Of a stretch of DNA of 8,814 nucleotides, positions 1-7,758 are shown one piece after another (position 1 is the stretch's first letter; each line of letters begins with the position of its first letter). The translations under genes were made by a program, and so were the position numbers. The notes below the pieces were generated by a model. The model saw only the letters and a program-made list of their open reading frames with translations. It did not search any database and was not told where the DNA came from. Source of the stretch: an uncultured Clostridia bacterium (GTDB taxonomy: Bacteria > Bacillota > Clostridia > Oscillospirales > Acutalibacteraceae); contig CALGUK010000041.1 of NCBI GenBank assembly GCA_937920235.1, positions 1-8,814 of the forward strand, given 5' to 3'.

Positions 1-510
1 TTCACCGAAGCAGCGAACAGATACGTCGATATCAAGACCGATTTTGCTGTCTACAACTCTAAAAGGAATAGGATTCGGTGTGCCGAATTTATTGTCGATT
101 AATTCTTTTGTGTTAAAATAATAAACTCTCTGATCCTTACCGGTATCTCCGCCGTAAGTAAAACGCTTTCCGACAGCCTTAAATGATTCTTTTATGCTGT
201 TGCCAAGTTTTCCTGAAAAAACACTTGGTTCTGTTGAAGAATCATAAGTAAATTCACCCGGCTCTGCACAAATTTCAACAATTTTGCCTTGCTCAACAAT
301 AATCATACATTGACCATCAGCAACTGCTATACCGGAACCGTTTGAAATAATATTGTCATTACCTTTTGTGTTCGAGGAACGTCCGCCAACGCGTTTTGAT
401 CCCTTAACAACCATTACATCTTTATCAATAGCATCGCAATAGAAAAACTCTTTCCATTGGTCAGCAAGAACACCGCCGAGTGCTCCTACACCTGCTTTAA
501 TAAGTCCCAT
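1..510 (-). CDS. SPFH-domain protein, YdjI-like ('virion core protein'-like), N-terminal 170 residues
   Basis: The frame is open from ATG at 510 to the left edge, so only the first 170 residues are present. The start is supported by GAAGGGAG nine bases upstream. The protein begins MGLIKAGVGALGGVLADQWK and carries the ordered blocks FFYCD, GRSSNTKG, NIISNGSGIAVADGQ, AEPGEFTYD, GKRFTYGGDTG and FGTPNPIPFRV. I recognise these as the conserved N-terminus of the bacterial SPFH family (COG4260), often labelled virion core protein. SPFH proteins oligomerise on membranes as scaffolds; in Bacillus subtilis ydjI sits in a cell-envelope-stress operon with pspA (known of the family). No signal peptide or clear transmembrane helix is visible, so it is probably cytoplasmic and peripherally membrane-bound (inference). 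It follows the zinc-binding gene on the same strand after 27 bases, implying co-transcription. The C-terminal part, often a zinc ribbon in this family, is off the window. Confidence 0.85.
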   Translation of the reverse strand, partial: MGLIKAGVGALGGVLADQWKEFFYCDAIDKDVMVVKGSKRVGGRSSNTKGNDNIISNGSGIAVADGQCMIIVEQGKIVEICAEPGEFTYDSSTEPSVFSGKLGNSIKESFKAVGKRFTYGGDTGKDQRVYYFNTKELIDNKFGTPNPIPFRVVDSKIGLDIDVSVRCFGE

Positions 511-537
511 ATCAATTTACTCCCTTCAATTAATCAT

Positions 538-876
538 TTATTTTTTTGCACAGTCTTTACAACATAGGCCACCTTGAAGGTCCACTCCGTATACTGTGCA
601 TTCTTCACAAACCATATTCCCACAAATTTCACATTTGTTCAATTCAAGCCGCACCTCATTGTTAGCACGTTCATAAGCTTTTCCGTGATCATTTGCGTAA
701 ATAATCGCTCTTGCTTCTCGTTCATCATCGCTTAAAAACTTTTTATCCTTGAAGCCTGAAACAAATTCATGAACTTCTGTTTTAATAGGTTTACCACAAC
801 AATCGCAGTAAAATTCAAATTCGAACTGCTTAATTGTTGATTTATCGGCAAACCTTTTTGTTACAGCTTTCAACAT
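538..876 (-). CDS. Small cysteine-rich zinc-binding protein, 112 aa
   Basis: This is an intact frame with a near-ideal ribosome binding site (GGGAGGT, seven bases before the ATG). Ten cysteines include four CxxC knuckles: C24/C27 (in YCDCCGKP), C82/C85 (CEICG), C90/C93 (CEEC) and C106/C109 (CKDC). Three of the knuckles are packed into the last 31 residues. The pattern suggests two structural zinc sites of the rubredoxin/zinc-ribbon kind. Residues 45-80 are charged and probably helical (DDEREARAIIYANDHGKAYERANNEVRLE). No membrane segment or catalytic motif is visible. It is the first gene of a leftward pair with the SPFH gene. In B. subtilis the ydjI region also contains a zinc-ribbon protein (known), so this may be a partner of the SPFH protein at the membrane (inference). 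I do not recognise a named family. Confidence 0.75.
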   Translation of the reverse strand: MLKAVTKRFADKSTIKQFEFEFYCDCCGKPIKTEVHEFVSGFKDKKFLSDDEREARAIIYANDHGKAYERANNEVRLELNKCEICGNMVCEECTVYGVDLQGGLCCKDCAKK

Positions 877-940
877 AACACAGACCTCCCTCCTTGTTGT
901 TTTTCAATATAATTTTAATCTTTATAGCTACATAAAATAA

Positions 941-990
941 GTAGCCCTATGGGTTACTTTCATAAAAAAAAGGCTACCTTTAGGGCTACC
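941..990. promoter_or_regulatory. Repeat cluster in the divergent gap: candidate operator or leader structure
   Basis: Four related 7-8 bp elements lie in 50 bases. GTAGCCC (941-947) and GGGTTAC (951-957) form a near-perfect palindrome around TAT. GGCTACC (972-978) and GGGCTACC (983-990) are direct repeats 11-12 bases apart. GTAGCCCTA (941-949) is exactly complementary to TAGGGCTAC (981-989). On the leftward strand the repeats come first, followed by a T8 run, then the palindrome, then TATAAA at 926-921, which could be the -10 of the zinc-protein operon. No TTGACA-like -35 precedes that -10, and the palindrome sits where the -35 would be. That fits an activator-dependent promoter, with the adjacent XRE/LuxR proteins as candidate binders (inference). 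Alternative RNA pairings in the leader are also possible. Confidence 0.45.
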
Positions 991-1070
991 ATGTCAAAAA
1001 AACGCAATCATCCTTTGTATAATTTATATAAACAAAAAGTAAGAATATATTCGTTAATATTCTGTACAAA

Positions 1071-1099
1071 TTGACAAGAAATTCAAATTATGCTATATT
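1071..1099 (+). promoter_or_regulatory. Sigma-A promoter of the XRE/LuxR operon
   Basis: TTGACA (1071-1076) and TATATT (1094-1099) are separated by 17 bases, with TG at 1091-1092 giving an extended -10. The start would fall near 1106. That leaves a leader of about 20 bases, with GGAG at 1117-1120, six bases before the ATG at 1127. Confidence 0.85.
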
Positions 1100-1126
1100 A
1101 TGATATATAAATATATGGAGTAAATT

Positions 1127-1351
1127 ATGAAAATTGATATAAAAAACTTAACTTTTCCCGAACAGGTTAAAGCTGTACGAATTTTTTTACAACTGACTCA
1201 GACTGAGTTAGCAAAACAAATAGGTATTTCTTATGCTACCATCAGCCGATGGGAAAGAGAAAACAGGACGCCGCATCTTGCAATGGTCGGTAAATTCTAT
1301 TCATTTTGCATGCGTAACGGAATAGAAATAAATACAATAAAGGAGGAATAA
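1127..1351 (+). CDS. XRE-family helix-turn-helix DNA-binding protein, 74 aa
   Basis: Nearly the whole protein is one Cro/C1-type helix-turn-helix domain. Residues 24-45 (TQTELAKQIGISYATISRWE and following) contain the expected helix-turn-helix, with Q25, A29, the G33 turn, recognition helix S35-W42 and the common RWE signature. No sensor or dimerisation domain follows; the last 25 residues only close the fold. It is the first gene after a strong promoter. Its final codons (AAG GAG GAA TAA) double as the ribosome binding site of the next gene, whose ATG lies one base beyond the stop, so the two are translationally coupled. The coupling suggests they work together, for example as partner regulators or with this one autoregulating the pair (inference). 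Confidence 0.9.
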   Translation: MKIDIKNLTFPEQVKAVRIFLQLTQTELAKQIGISYATISRWERENRTPHLAMVGKFYSFCMRNGIEINTIKEE

Positions 1352-1352
1352 T

Positions 1353-2351
1353 ATGTCAGTTCTCTACGGAATTATTTTTGTTGTTTCTCTTTTAATGATT
1401 GTTGTCTATTTTTTAGTTGACAAAAAACACGACCTATGGCTTCTTATGCTCTTTATTTGTGTTGCTGTCTGTGATTCCGGTTATTTTCTTCTGTCTGTTG
1501 CAAAAAATTTAAACTTTGCTTTATGGGCTAACAGAATTGCATATCTCGGAAATATTTTTCTGCCTTTTGCCATACTTATGATGATTATGGCTCTTTCAAG
1601 GTTTTCTTATCCAAAGTATTTACCCCGTGTTTTAATAAGTATAAATTTGATAATGCTGTTTATAGTTTCAAGTGGTGGACTTCTCCCTATTTACTACAAA
1701 AATGTGTCCTTTGAAATTGTAAACGGAATAGGTACCCTTGTTAAAGAATATGGTATATTGCATAACCTATATAAAGTTTTTTTATTTGGATATTTTGTTG
1801 CTATGTCTGTCATTATCATATACACCGCTGTTAAAAAAACTGTCGTCTCTGTAAAGCACTCTATTTTTCTTACCTTTGTCGTTATAGGCAACATTGCAAT
1901 ATGGCTTATAGAAAACAGTATAAATGCAGGATTTGAATTCATGTCCATTTCTTATATCATTACGGAGGGTATGACTTTATTCCTTTATGGAGTTTTGCAA
2001 GATTACGAGTTGGCAAATGCTACAAGATTTAATTTTGAATCTGCTTCCGTAAAAACAGAACCTAAACAATTCAATACAAGCGAAGATGCTGTTAACATGA
2101 GATATCTTGACCCGGTTCAAATCAATGTTGTATTTGAAAACTGGAACGAAATCAGCTTACTATCCCAACGAGAAAAAGAAGTTTTAAGATTGATTATGCA
2201 AAATAAAAAACGCAAGGACATTGCTGATGAACTCTTCGTAACGGAAAGCACAATCAAAAAACACACTTCAAGCATTTTTAAGAAACTCAATATAAATAAT
2301 CGTTCTGAACTTTTTGAATACGCAAAAAGTATTTATAAAGAATTGAACTAA
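1353..2351 (+). CDS. Membrane-bound LuxR-type transcription regulator with seven-helix sensor, 332 aa
   Basis: Hydrophobic segments at about 3-22, 28-50, 62-83, 90-107, 137-160, 168-188 and 194-214 give seven predicted membrane helices. This resembles the 7TM input domain found at the N-terminus of some histidine kinases (HisKA_7TM-like). A polar linker (221-270) leads to a LuxR/GerE domain at 271-332, with the diagnostic run SQREKEVLRL, then IADELFVTESTIKKHTSSIF and KLNINNRSEL. No kinase, receiver or phospho-acceptor region lies between, so this is a one-component regulator that would bind DNA while anchored in the membrane (inference from architecture). AGGAGG at 1341-1346 lies in the preceding XRE gene. 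The likely signal is a membrane state or small hydrophobic ligand, but nothing in the sequence identifies it. The divergent SPFH/zinc operon is the nearest possible target. Confidence 0.85.
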   Translation: MSVLYGIIFVVSLLMIVVYFLVDKKHDLWLLMLFICVAVCDSGYFLLSVAKNLNFALWANRIAYLGNIFLPFAILMMIMALSRFSYPKYLPRVLISINLIMLFIVSSGGLLPIYYKNVSFEIVNGIGTLVKEYGILHNLYKVFLFGYFVAMSVIIIYTAVKKTVVSVKHSIFLTFVVIGNIAIWLIENSINAGFEFMSISYIITEGMTLFLYGVLQDYELANATRFNFESASVKTEPKQFNTSEDAVNMRYLDPVQINVVFENWNEISLLSQREKEVLRLIMQNKKRKDIADELFVTESTIKKHTSSIFKKLNINNRSELFEYAKSIYKELN

Positions 2352-2355
2352 GTAA

Positions 2356-2383
2356 AAGTGCAGTAGCCAAAACTACTGCACTT
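2356..2383 (+). terminator. Terminator of the XRE/LuxR operon
   Basis: A perfect 11-bp stem (AAGTGCAGTAG with CTACTGCACTT) and a CCAAAA loop lie five bases after the stop codon. The downstream tract (AATAAATTTTATTTATT) is T-rich but interrupted, so termination may be moderate. Confidence 0.75.
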
Positions 2384-2405
2384 AATAAATTTTATTTATT
2401 ATAAC

Positions 2406-2437
2406 CCTATAAATATATTCATCCTTAAATACAACCA
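2406..2437 (+). repeat. Outer direct repeat, left copy
   Basis: CCTATAA, TATT and the exact 13-mer ATCCTTAAATACA (2421-2433) recur in the same order at 8210-8237; this copy has three extra bases in the middle. It ends directly against the left tRNA fragment. It may mark the end of an integrated element. Confidence 0.5.
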
Positions 2438-2439
2438 TA

Positions 2440-2471
2440 GGTTGCCTGTTCGAGTCACGTTTCCAGCTCCA
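2440..2471 (+). other. tRNA 3'-end fragment, left copy (probable attachment-site scar)
   Basis: The stretch reads as a tRNA from variable loop to CCA: GGTT, a T-stem 5' strand GCCTG, T-loop TTCGAGT, T-stem 3' strand CACGT, acceptor strand TTCCAGC, discriminator T and CCA. The 5' partner GCTGGAA and the D and anticodon arms are absent upstream, so this is not a functional gene. The T-stem has a C/C mismatch here. A T discriminator and a GC-starting acceptor suggest a threonine tRNA (inference). The last 25 bases are identical to 7921-7945, and 30 of 32 match overall. Elements that integrate at tRNA 3' ends leave such copies. Confidence 0.75.
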
Positions 2472-2503
2472 AAAATCCCGCACACGAAAGTGTACGGGAT
2501 TTT
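2472..2503. terminator. Bidirectional terminator directly after the tRNA fragment
   Basis: AAAATCCCG (2472-2480) pairs with CGGGATTTT (2495-2503), and ACAC pairs with GTGT around a GAAA tetraloop, with one C/A mismatch. T runs flank both sides (T4 rightward, T5 leftward). It has the placement of an original tRNA terminator. In this window it also lies about 180 bases past the stop of the leftward dockerin gene, where it can end that transcript. Confidence 0.8.
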
Positions 2504-2534
2504 CACTTATTCACTATTAACTATTTATTCTTTA
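2504..2534. repeat. Degenerate AT-rich array with ~7-base period, left boundary
   Basis: Consecutive heptads CACTTAT, TCACTAT, TAACTAT and TTATTCT are followed by TTA. The stretch aligns with the right arm of the inverted array at 8040-8070, ending in the shared TATTCTTTA. It follows the left tRNA fragment and hairpin just as the better array follows the right ones. Confidence 0.4.
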
Positions 2535-2683
2535 CTAATCGTTACTGAAACTATGCATCACTTCAATTACATTAAATCTTTATTGAAGCTAAACAAAAAA
2601 CTACCAGTTAAATATAGTATGGAACCAGCACTTAACTTTTTGTGTTTACTAACTATGGATTGTCCTAGTGGAAATAAACTTTT

Positions 2684-5600
2684 TTATTGCCTTAACACAA
2701 GATTTATAACCTGCTGATAATCTGATGCATCAACAGTTCCGTCATTTGCAAAATCTGTTGCTAAAAGATAGTTATCCTGAAGTATTCTTAAACCGGAGTT
2801 TGCCAACTGCACCATAGTTGCATCGAGAACATTAACCACACTATCTCCGTTAACATCGCCATAAACAACAACATTATATGTATAAACCAATGAGCCGTTT
2901 CTGAAAAAATAAAGTACAGAACCAGTTCCGTAATAGTTAGCTTTTGATGACATAGCAGATGGAATTGCCATTACGGTGTAACTTGAATCAGCTTTCACGA
3001 TTTCATCTACTTGTGTTTTAAATTTCTGATGAGTGAAAATAATTCCTGCTTCTTCATTTATCACTGTTTTACCTACAGGAACAAGATCAAGAAGAACATA
3101 TGGTATCCCATTTTCTTCGGCATAACTTTGCGCATACGAACCTTCATAGCAATAAATTGTAAGATTACCACATCCGTCGAAAGCACCGTCTGCTATTTCC
3201 GTTACTGATTTGGGAATAGTAATTTTACTTATATTTGCACAACCCGAAAAACAATTCTCTCCTATAGTATCAACCGTGTTAGGAATGTTAACCGAAACAA
3301 CACTTACTTTATTAAGAAATGCATTCTCTGAAAGTGTTTTTGTTTCAAGCCCATCAATCTCCATCGGAACAGTTATATTCGCAGCAGAACCGTTATAAGC
3401 CGTAATTGTCAATGTATTTGCGTCAATTTCTTCATAACTGAAAAGTGCTGCAGGAATAACATCAAAGTTTGTTATATCTATCATAACAGTACTTGAAAGA
3501 AGGTTATTACCTATAATAGTAAGAGCATAACTGCCATTTTTGCTTACTGTTGCTTTCAACGATTCTGTTACATCCTCACCGTTAAAATAAATTTTAAGAT
3601 AACCTGATTCACCTGCCACAGGAACTATAGCAACCTCATAAGGTGAGTCTGTTTTTTCTGTAACACCGGGAATGATATAACCACTCGGTTCTAATTTATC
3701 TATCATAACTTTGTATGAGTCTGATTGTGCACTTTCAAGCCCTGCACCATTTACCGCTTTAAAACTGTAATGTGCGTTTGTGCTTTCATCAAGAACCAAA
3801 ACATTTCCTTCAAGCTCATACCAACCGGTACCATCATTGTAATAATATACACAACCTGACGGACATTCAATAAGTGTGCTTAGGGTAAATGTTACATTAT
3901 CCTTTGTCCATTGACCAAATGTACCCTCAAGCTCAACCCTTATTGTAGGAATCGTTCTATCTATATTAACTTGAATTTCATAGGCATCACTTTCAAGCCC
4001 TGAATACGAAACAGCTTTAAATCCATACAAGAAAGAACCGTCTTCCCTTGCACGAAGTGTTTCTGTGGTTAGTTTTGTCCATTCACCACCGTTAATATTG
4101 TAGTAATACTCATATACCCCTGAAAAAGTATCTGCTTCGGGAGTAAAATAAACTATATCATCAGCCCAATTACCTGCAATATATTCATCGCCATCTTCTC
4201 CGCAGATTGCATTAAGTGTTGTTATAACAGGTTTTGCGTTATCTCTGACAAAACCGTCTGAATAATATGATGAAGACTCATTACCGGCTTTATCTACTGC
4301 AACGAACTCAAAATAACCTTTAAAATTTCTATCACATATAGCTCTTACATCATCCGTTATAGTTGTCCAATCGCTAACAGGCGTATAATCAGCACCAACA
4401 AGTCTGTATTTGATATAATCAATTCCTGCAACGCCACTGTCTTCAGCGGTTGCGTTGGCAACAAGGTCTGCACTGTAATAATGACCGAATTCACCGTCGA
4501 GATGTCTTTCGGGAGATTCTGTGGGTTCTTGGGTGAGAACAATGTCTGTTATACCGGGAACTTCCTTATCAATATTATTAATTTCTAGTGTTTGTTCACT
4601 GTAAAGACCATTATTAGCAGTTATCTTAACTACATATTCGCCGTTCCTTTGTACAATGAAACTTAAAGCATCTGAACCAAAATCTACACCGTTAACCTCA
4701 ACAGTTTTCAAACCCGAAACACTATAAACTAAGTTTTCTATATTTACAGTGTAATCCTCGTTTGTAACATCGGTTAAGCTTTGACTTAAAGTAAATGTTG
4801 GAGTTGTTTTATCGAGTTTAACAACCAAAGCTTCGCTTTCGTCGCTTTCGTAGCCCATACTATTTTGTGCCTTTATATAGAAGGTTGTATTTACATTATA
4901 ATTAATCGTGTAAGTATTCCCTGTTATCGGATTCCATGTAGTACTGTTTTCTTCACGCCAAAAATATGTTGCACTATCAAGCTGGTGTGTGCTGTCCAAA
5001 GTAAAAGTAATATCTTCGGTTGTCCATTCACCCAACACACCCTCGGTGGTCACCGAAATTACCGGCTTGCCGTATACAATTATTGGGAATGTAGCCTCTG
5101 CGCTACGGTCGGCGTGTTCGTAAACAACCCTTACATTTTGTTCTACATCATAAGTTTCCATTGAGAAAGATGTATAATCTATTTCATAATCGGTTACTTC
5201 TTCACTTTCGGCATTGAGATAATTTGCAACCACCTTCAGACCCGTTGTATCAAAAGTCTCACCTTCTGCATAAACAGTTTTATCAGGCGGTGTAATTATG
5301 ATAGTATCAACCTGCTTGGAGTTGAGTGTTACAGCAAACACAGCGTTATATGTCTTACCGGCCCTTTCAACAGAAACAATAATATACTGAGTCATATCAA
5401 GGGCCTTCACATTCAAGTCACTTACCGTATAGTCAGTTACTTGACATTTGAGCATATCATCAGTATAGCTTTCCCAATCCGAATAATATGGCGCAAGCGC
5501 TTCTTTATTATAGTTTAAATAAACCTCCATACCTGTTAGATCGAGCTCTGTTTCACCCTCAATATATTCAGTTTTATCCGGTGCTTTAAGTGTAATACTC

Positions 5601-7726
5601 TCAGGAAGAACTTCTATTATTTCTATCTCCTTTGTTCTTTCTACATGGCTTTGCAACAAATATCTGCTGAAACCATAAAGAGTTGTTGTTCCTGCTTTTT
5701 TTCCGGTAACTATTCCGTCATCGGAAACCGATGCATAATCATTTTCTGTATTTCTGTTAGAACCCATGTATGTATTCGAAGCCGTCCAGGGTGCACTACC
5801 ATCGTTCGTAACAAGTCCCCAATATACCGCTGATTGAGCAAGTGATTCAGGATATGTTTTCAAGGTGAATCCGTGTGGAATGTCACGAATTACATAATCG
5901 TCCCCTTCTACCTGACCGTCAGTATATTTAGAAAGATTCAGCCAACCTCTTGAGACCGTTATCGTAACACTTCTTGTAACACCTGAAATGGTAGCATACA
6001 CCGTAGTTGTTCTGGATTTGTTTCTGCCTCCGGCATCACGACCCAACACAACACCATCTGAAGAAACAGATGCAACTGTATCATCTGCTACACTCCATTT
6101 TATTGTATCAAGAAGACTTGTTTCATAATTGTCAGGAGCAAGAACATTTATTGAAAGCGTTGTTGTGGCACCTTCATCAATACTTGTCGTTCCAATTATT
6201 TCAAAATCTGTAATTGCATTACCGCAAGTGATTTCTATATAATTCTCCACACTGCTTGAACCATATGTAGCTTTTCCATAGAGTTTTGCGACACCGGCGG
6301 AAACACCCATAACATTACCGTTTGAATCAACAGTTATAATACCGTTGGTTGCCGGAGCTTCTGCAGTTGCATAAACAACCGCACCTGAATCCTCGTCATA
6401 AACACCCCATTCACGAGTTACACTTGAAGAAGTATTAAGTCGGCTTGGCGAAACTGTTGCGGTATATTTAGCAGTTGCTCCTACACCTATAATTGCGTCA
6501 CCTTCAACAGCAACACCTGAAAGAGCTGAAACAAGAAGACGGTTAACTGTAATTTCAACACTTTTAGAAACGCCGCCCATTGTTGCAGTGATAACAACCT
6601 TTTTGGAATAGGTTAAGCCATCACCACCATTAAGGCCAGTTACAACACCGCTCTGGTCAATTGTTGCAATTGAATAATCTGAAGATGACCATACTAAATC
6701 CCCTTTATACGCACCCGCAGGGTTAACATTTGCAACTGAAAGTTGAATAGTATCACCCTCGGAAACCGAGGTTTCACCGCTGATATCAAAATTTGTAACA
6801 GGTAAATTTACGGGATCAACAACATTAAAGGTTATTGTATCAGAAAACACCGCATAAAGTGTGCTTTCGGGATTAACTCTGACCGTAACCGTTCCTACCG
6901 CAAGAAATGTTACAAGTCCATCCGAAGAAACAGTTGCTAATCCAGCTGAGCTACTGTCTAGAGCGCTTGAGCCTAAACCCCATTTAATACCTTGGCCAAG
7001 TCTGACGGGCGTACAAGCACCGTATAGTTGAACTGTAGCCCCAACTGCAACTGTTGTAGGCACTGCCTTTTTATTTGTTATATGCACACCGGTAGGAGCA
7101 ACAGAAGCAACAACACTTTTTTCAATAACAAATTCCACACTGTCGCTTCCAAGAACAGTTCCATCCGCATCATAAAGAGTTGCAGTAATCACAACATTCA
7201 TATTATCAAGAAATGTACGAAGCGACTCTCCTAATGTTTCACCTGCAATACCCGACACTATTCCAACAATAGTATCTGTACTTGCACTATCAAGATCTAT
7301 CCCGGAAGATTCAAATGTTGCCCATATGGCATCAGCAGTTGTGTCACCCACAAGAGGCAGACTTCTGATATTCTCATCAATCCAAAGCTGAATTACAGCT
7401 TTTTTTGAGAAGTCGTAAGCAGTTACCGTTCCGGCATCATCAACACCTGCAAGTAAAGGGAGGTTGCTCTCCCATTCAATATATCTTCCATCAGATGTAT
7501 CAATAGCCGTACCGCTTACAGTACCATCTTCGGCTGTGGAAGGTACAAGTGCTTGTAACTGTTGTGTTCTATATTCGGTCAGATACTGTTTTTCAGTGAT
7601 TTGCACTCCGTCCTCATTAAAAACTTCAACAACACTATCTGCATAAACGCTTGTTACAGGTATGCAAGAAAGAACAAGAAAAGCTGGGAGCGAATAGCTG
7701 AATACTCTTTTAATAAAGTTCTTCAT
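2684..7726 (-). CDS. Secreted multi-Ig-domain, LRR- and dockerin-containing surface protein, 1680 aa
   Basis: Residues 1-29 are a signal peptide (basic KNFIKR, hydrophobic core, likely cleavage after VYA). Then follow a BIG2-like region with a helical insertion (31-207), a BIG2 domain (208-306), two further BIG2-like pairs (307-503 and 504-706) that are copies of each other, and two Big_3-like domains (about 707-800 and 804-884). Next are about six Ig/fibronectin-like repeats (885-1425), some with a GxWTxDxxxFTL start. A BspA-type leucine-rich block (about 1427-1550) includes IPNTVDTIGENCFSGC and IPKSVTEIADGAFDGC. A pre-dockerin domain precedes a type I dockerin (1620-1680). The first calcium loop DVNGDSVVNVLD (1624-1635) is canonical. 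The second, DFANDGTVDASD (1658-1669), has Ala for the usual Asn/Asp at position 3. No catalytic domain, LPXTG or membrane anchor is present. Attachment is presumably through a cohesin partner elsewhere, with an adhesive or substrate-binding role (inference). GAGGTG lies five bases before the ATG. Confidence 0.92.
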   Translation of the reverse strand: MKNFIKRVFSYSLPAFLVLSCIPVTSVYADSVVEVFNEDGVQITEKQYLTEYRTQQLQALVPSTAEDGTVSGTAIDTSDGRYIEWESNLPLLAGVDDAGTVTAYDFSKKAVIQLWIDENIRSLPLVGDTTADAIWATFESSGIDLDSASTDTIVGIVSGIAGETLGESLRTFLDNMNVVITATLYDADGTVLGSDSVEFVIEKSVVASVAPTGVHITNKKAVPTTVAVGATVQLYGACTPVRLGQGIKWGLGSSALDSSSAGLATVSSDGLVTFLAVGTVTVRVNPESTLYAVFSDTITFNVVDPVNLPVTNFDISGETSVSEGDTIQLSVANVNPAGAYKGDLVWSSSDYSIATIDQSGVVTGLNGGDGLTYSKKVVITATMGGVSKSVEITVNRLLVSALSGVAVEGDAIIGVGATAKYTATVSPSRLNTSSSVTREWGVYDEDSGAVVYATAEAPATNGIITVDSNGNVMGVSAGVAKLYGKATYGSSSVENYIEITCGNAITDFEIIGTTSIDEGATTTLSINVLAPDNYETSLLDTIKWSVADDTVASVSSDGVVLGRDAGGRNKSRTTTVYATISGVTRSVTITVSRGWLNLSKYTDGQVEGDDYVIRDIPHGFTLKTYPESLAQSAVYWGLVTNDGSAPWTASNTYMGSNRNTENDYASVSDDGIVTGKKAGTTTLYGFSRYLLQSHVERTKEIEIIEVLPESITLKAPDKTEYIEGETELDLTGMEVYLNYNKEALAPYYSDWESYTDDMLKCQVTDYTVSDLNVKALDMTQYIIVSVERAGKTYNAVFAVTLNSKQVDTIIITPPDKTVYAEGETFDTTGLKVVANYLNAESEEVTDYEIDYTSFSMETYDVEQNVRVVYEHADRSAEATFPIIVYGKPVISVTTEGVLGEWTTEDITFTLDSTHQLDSATYFWREENSTTWNPITGNTYTINYNVNTTFYIKAQNSMGYESDESEALVVKLDKTTPTFTLSQSLTDVTNEDYTVNIENLVYSVSGLKTVEVNGVDFGSDALSFIVQRNGEYVVKITANNGLYSEQTLEINNIDKEVPGITDIVLTQEPTESPERHLDGEFGHYYSADLVANATAEDSGVAGIDYIKYRLVGADYTPVSDWTTITDDVRAICDRNFKGYFEFVAVDKAGNESSSYYSDGFVRDNAKPVITTLNAICGEDGDEYIAGNWADDIVYFTPEADTFSGVYEYYYNINGGEWTKLTTETLRAREDGSFLYGFKAVSYSGLESDAYEIQVNIDRTIPTIRVELEGTFGQWTKDNVTFTLSTLIECPSGCVYYYNDGTGWYELEGNVLVLDESTNAHYSFKAVNGAGLESAQSDSYKVMIDKLEPSGYIIPGVTEKTDSPYEVAIVPVAGESGYLKIYFNGEDVTESLKATVSKNGSYALTIIGNNLLSSTVMIDITNFDVIPAALFSYEEIDANTLTITAYNGSAANITVPMEIDGLETKTLSENAFLNKVSVVSVNIPNTVDTIGENCFSGCANISKITIPKSVTEIADGAFDGCGNLTIYCYEGSYAQSYAEENGIPYVLLDLVPVGKTVINEEAGIIFTHQKFKTQVDEIVKADSSYTVMAIPSAMSSKANYYGTGSVLYFFRNGSLVYTYNVVVYGDVNGDSVVNVLDATMVQLANSGLRILQDNYLLATDFANDGTVDASDYQQVINLVLRQ

Positions 7727-7758
7727 AAATACACCTCAAAAATGAATAATACTTATTA

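Noticed and set aside
1694..1948. Leftward 84-codon frame inside the LuxR-type gene
   Set aside because: It is the antisense shadow of a clearly coding membrane protein, with no start signal or motif.
2601..2642. Hairpin AGTTAA/TTAACT downstream of the dockerin gene
   Set aside because: Only six A-T-rich pairs with a loop of about 25 bases; too weak to call a terminator.
2442..2717. 91-codon rightward open frame
   Set aside because: It begins inside the tRNA fragment, runs through the terminator hairpin and overlaps the 3' end of the dockerin gene. It has no ribosome binding site and no recognisable domain.
3011..7646. Several 60-100 codon rightward frames inside the dockerin gene
   Set aside because: All are antisense to a continuous 1680-codon frame with recognisable domains; none has a ribosome binding site or a known motif.
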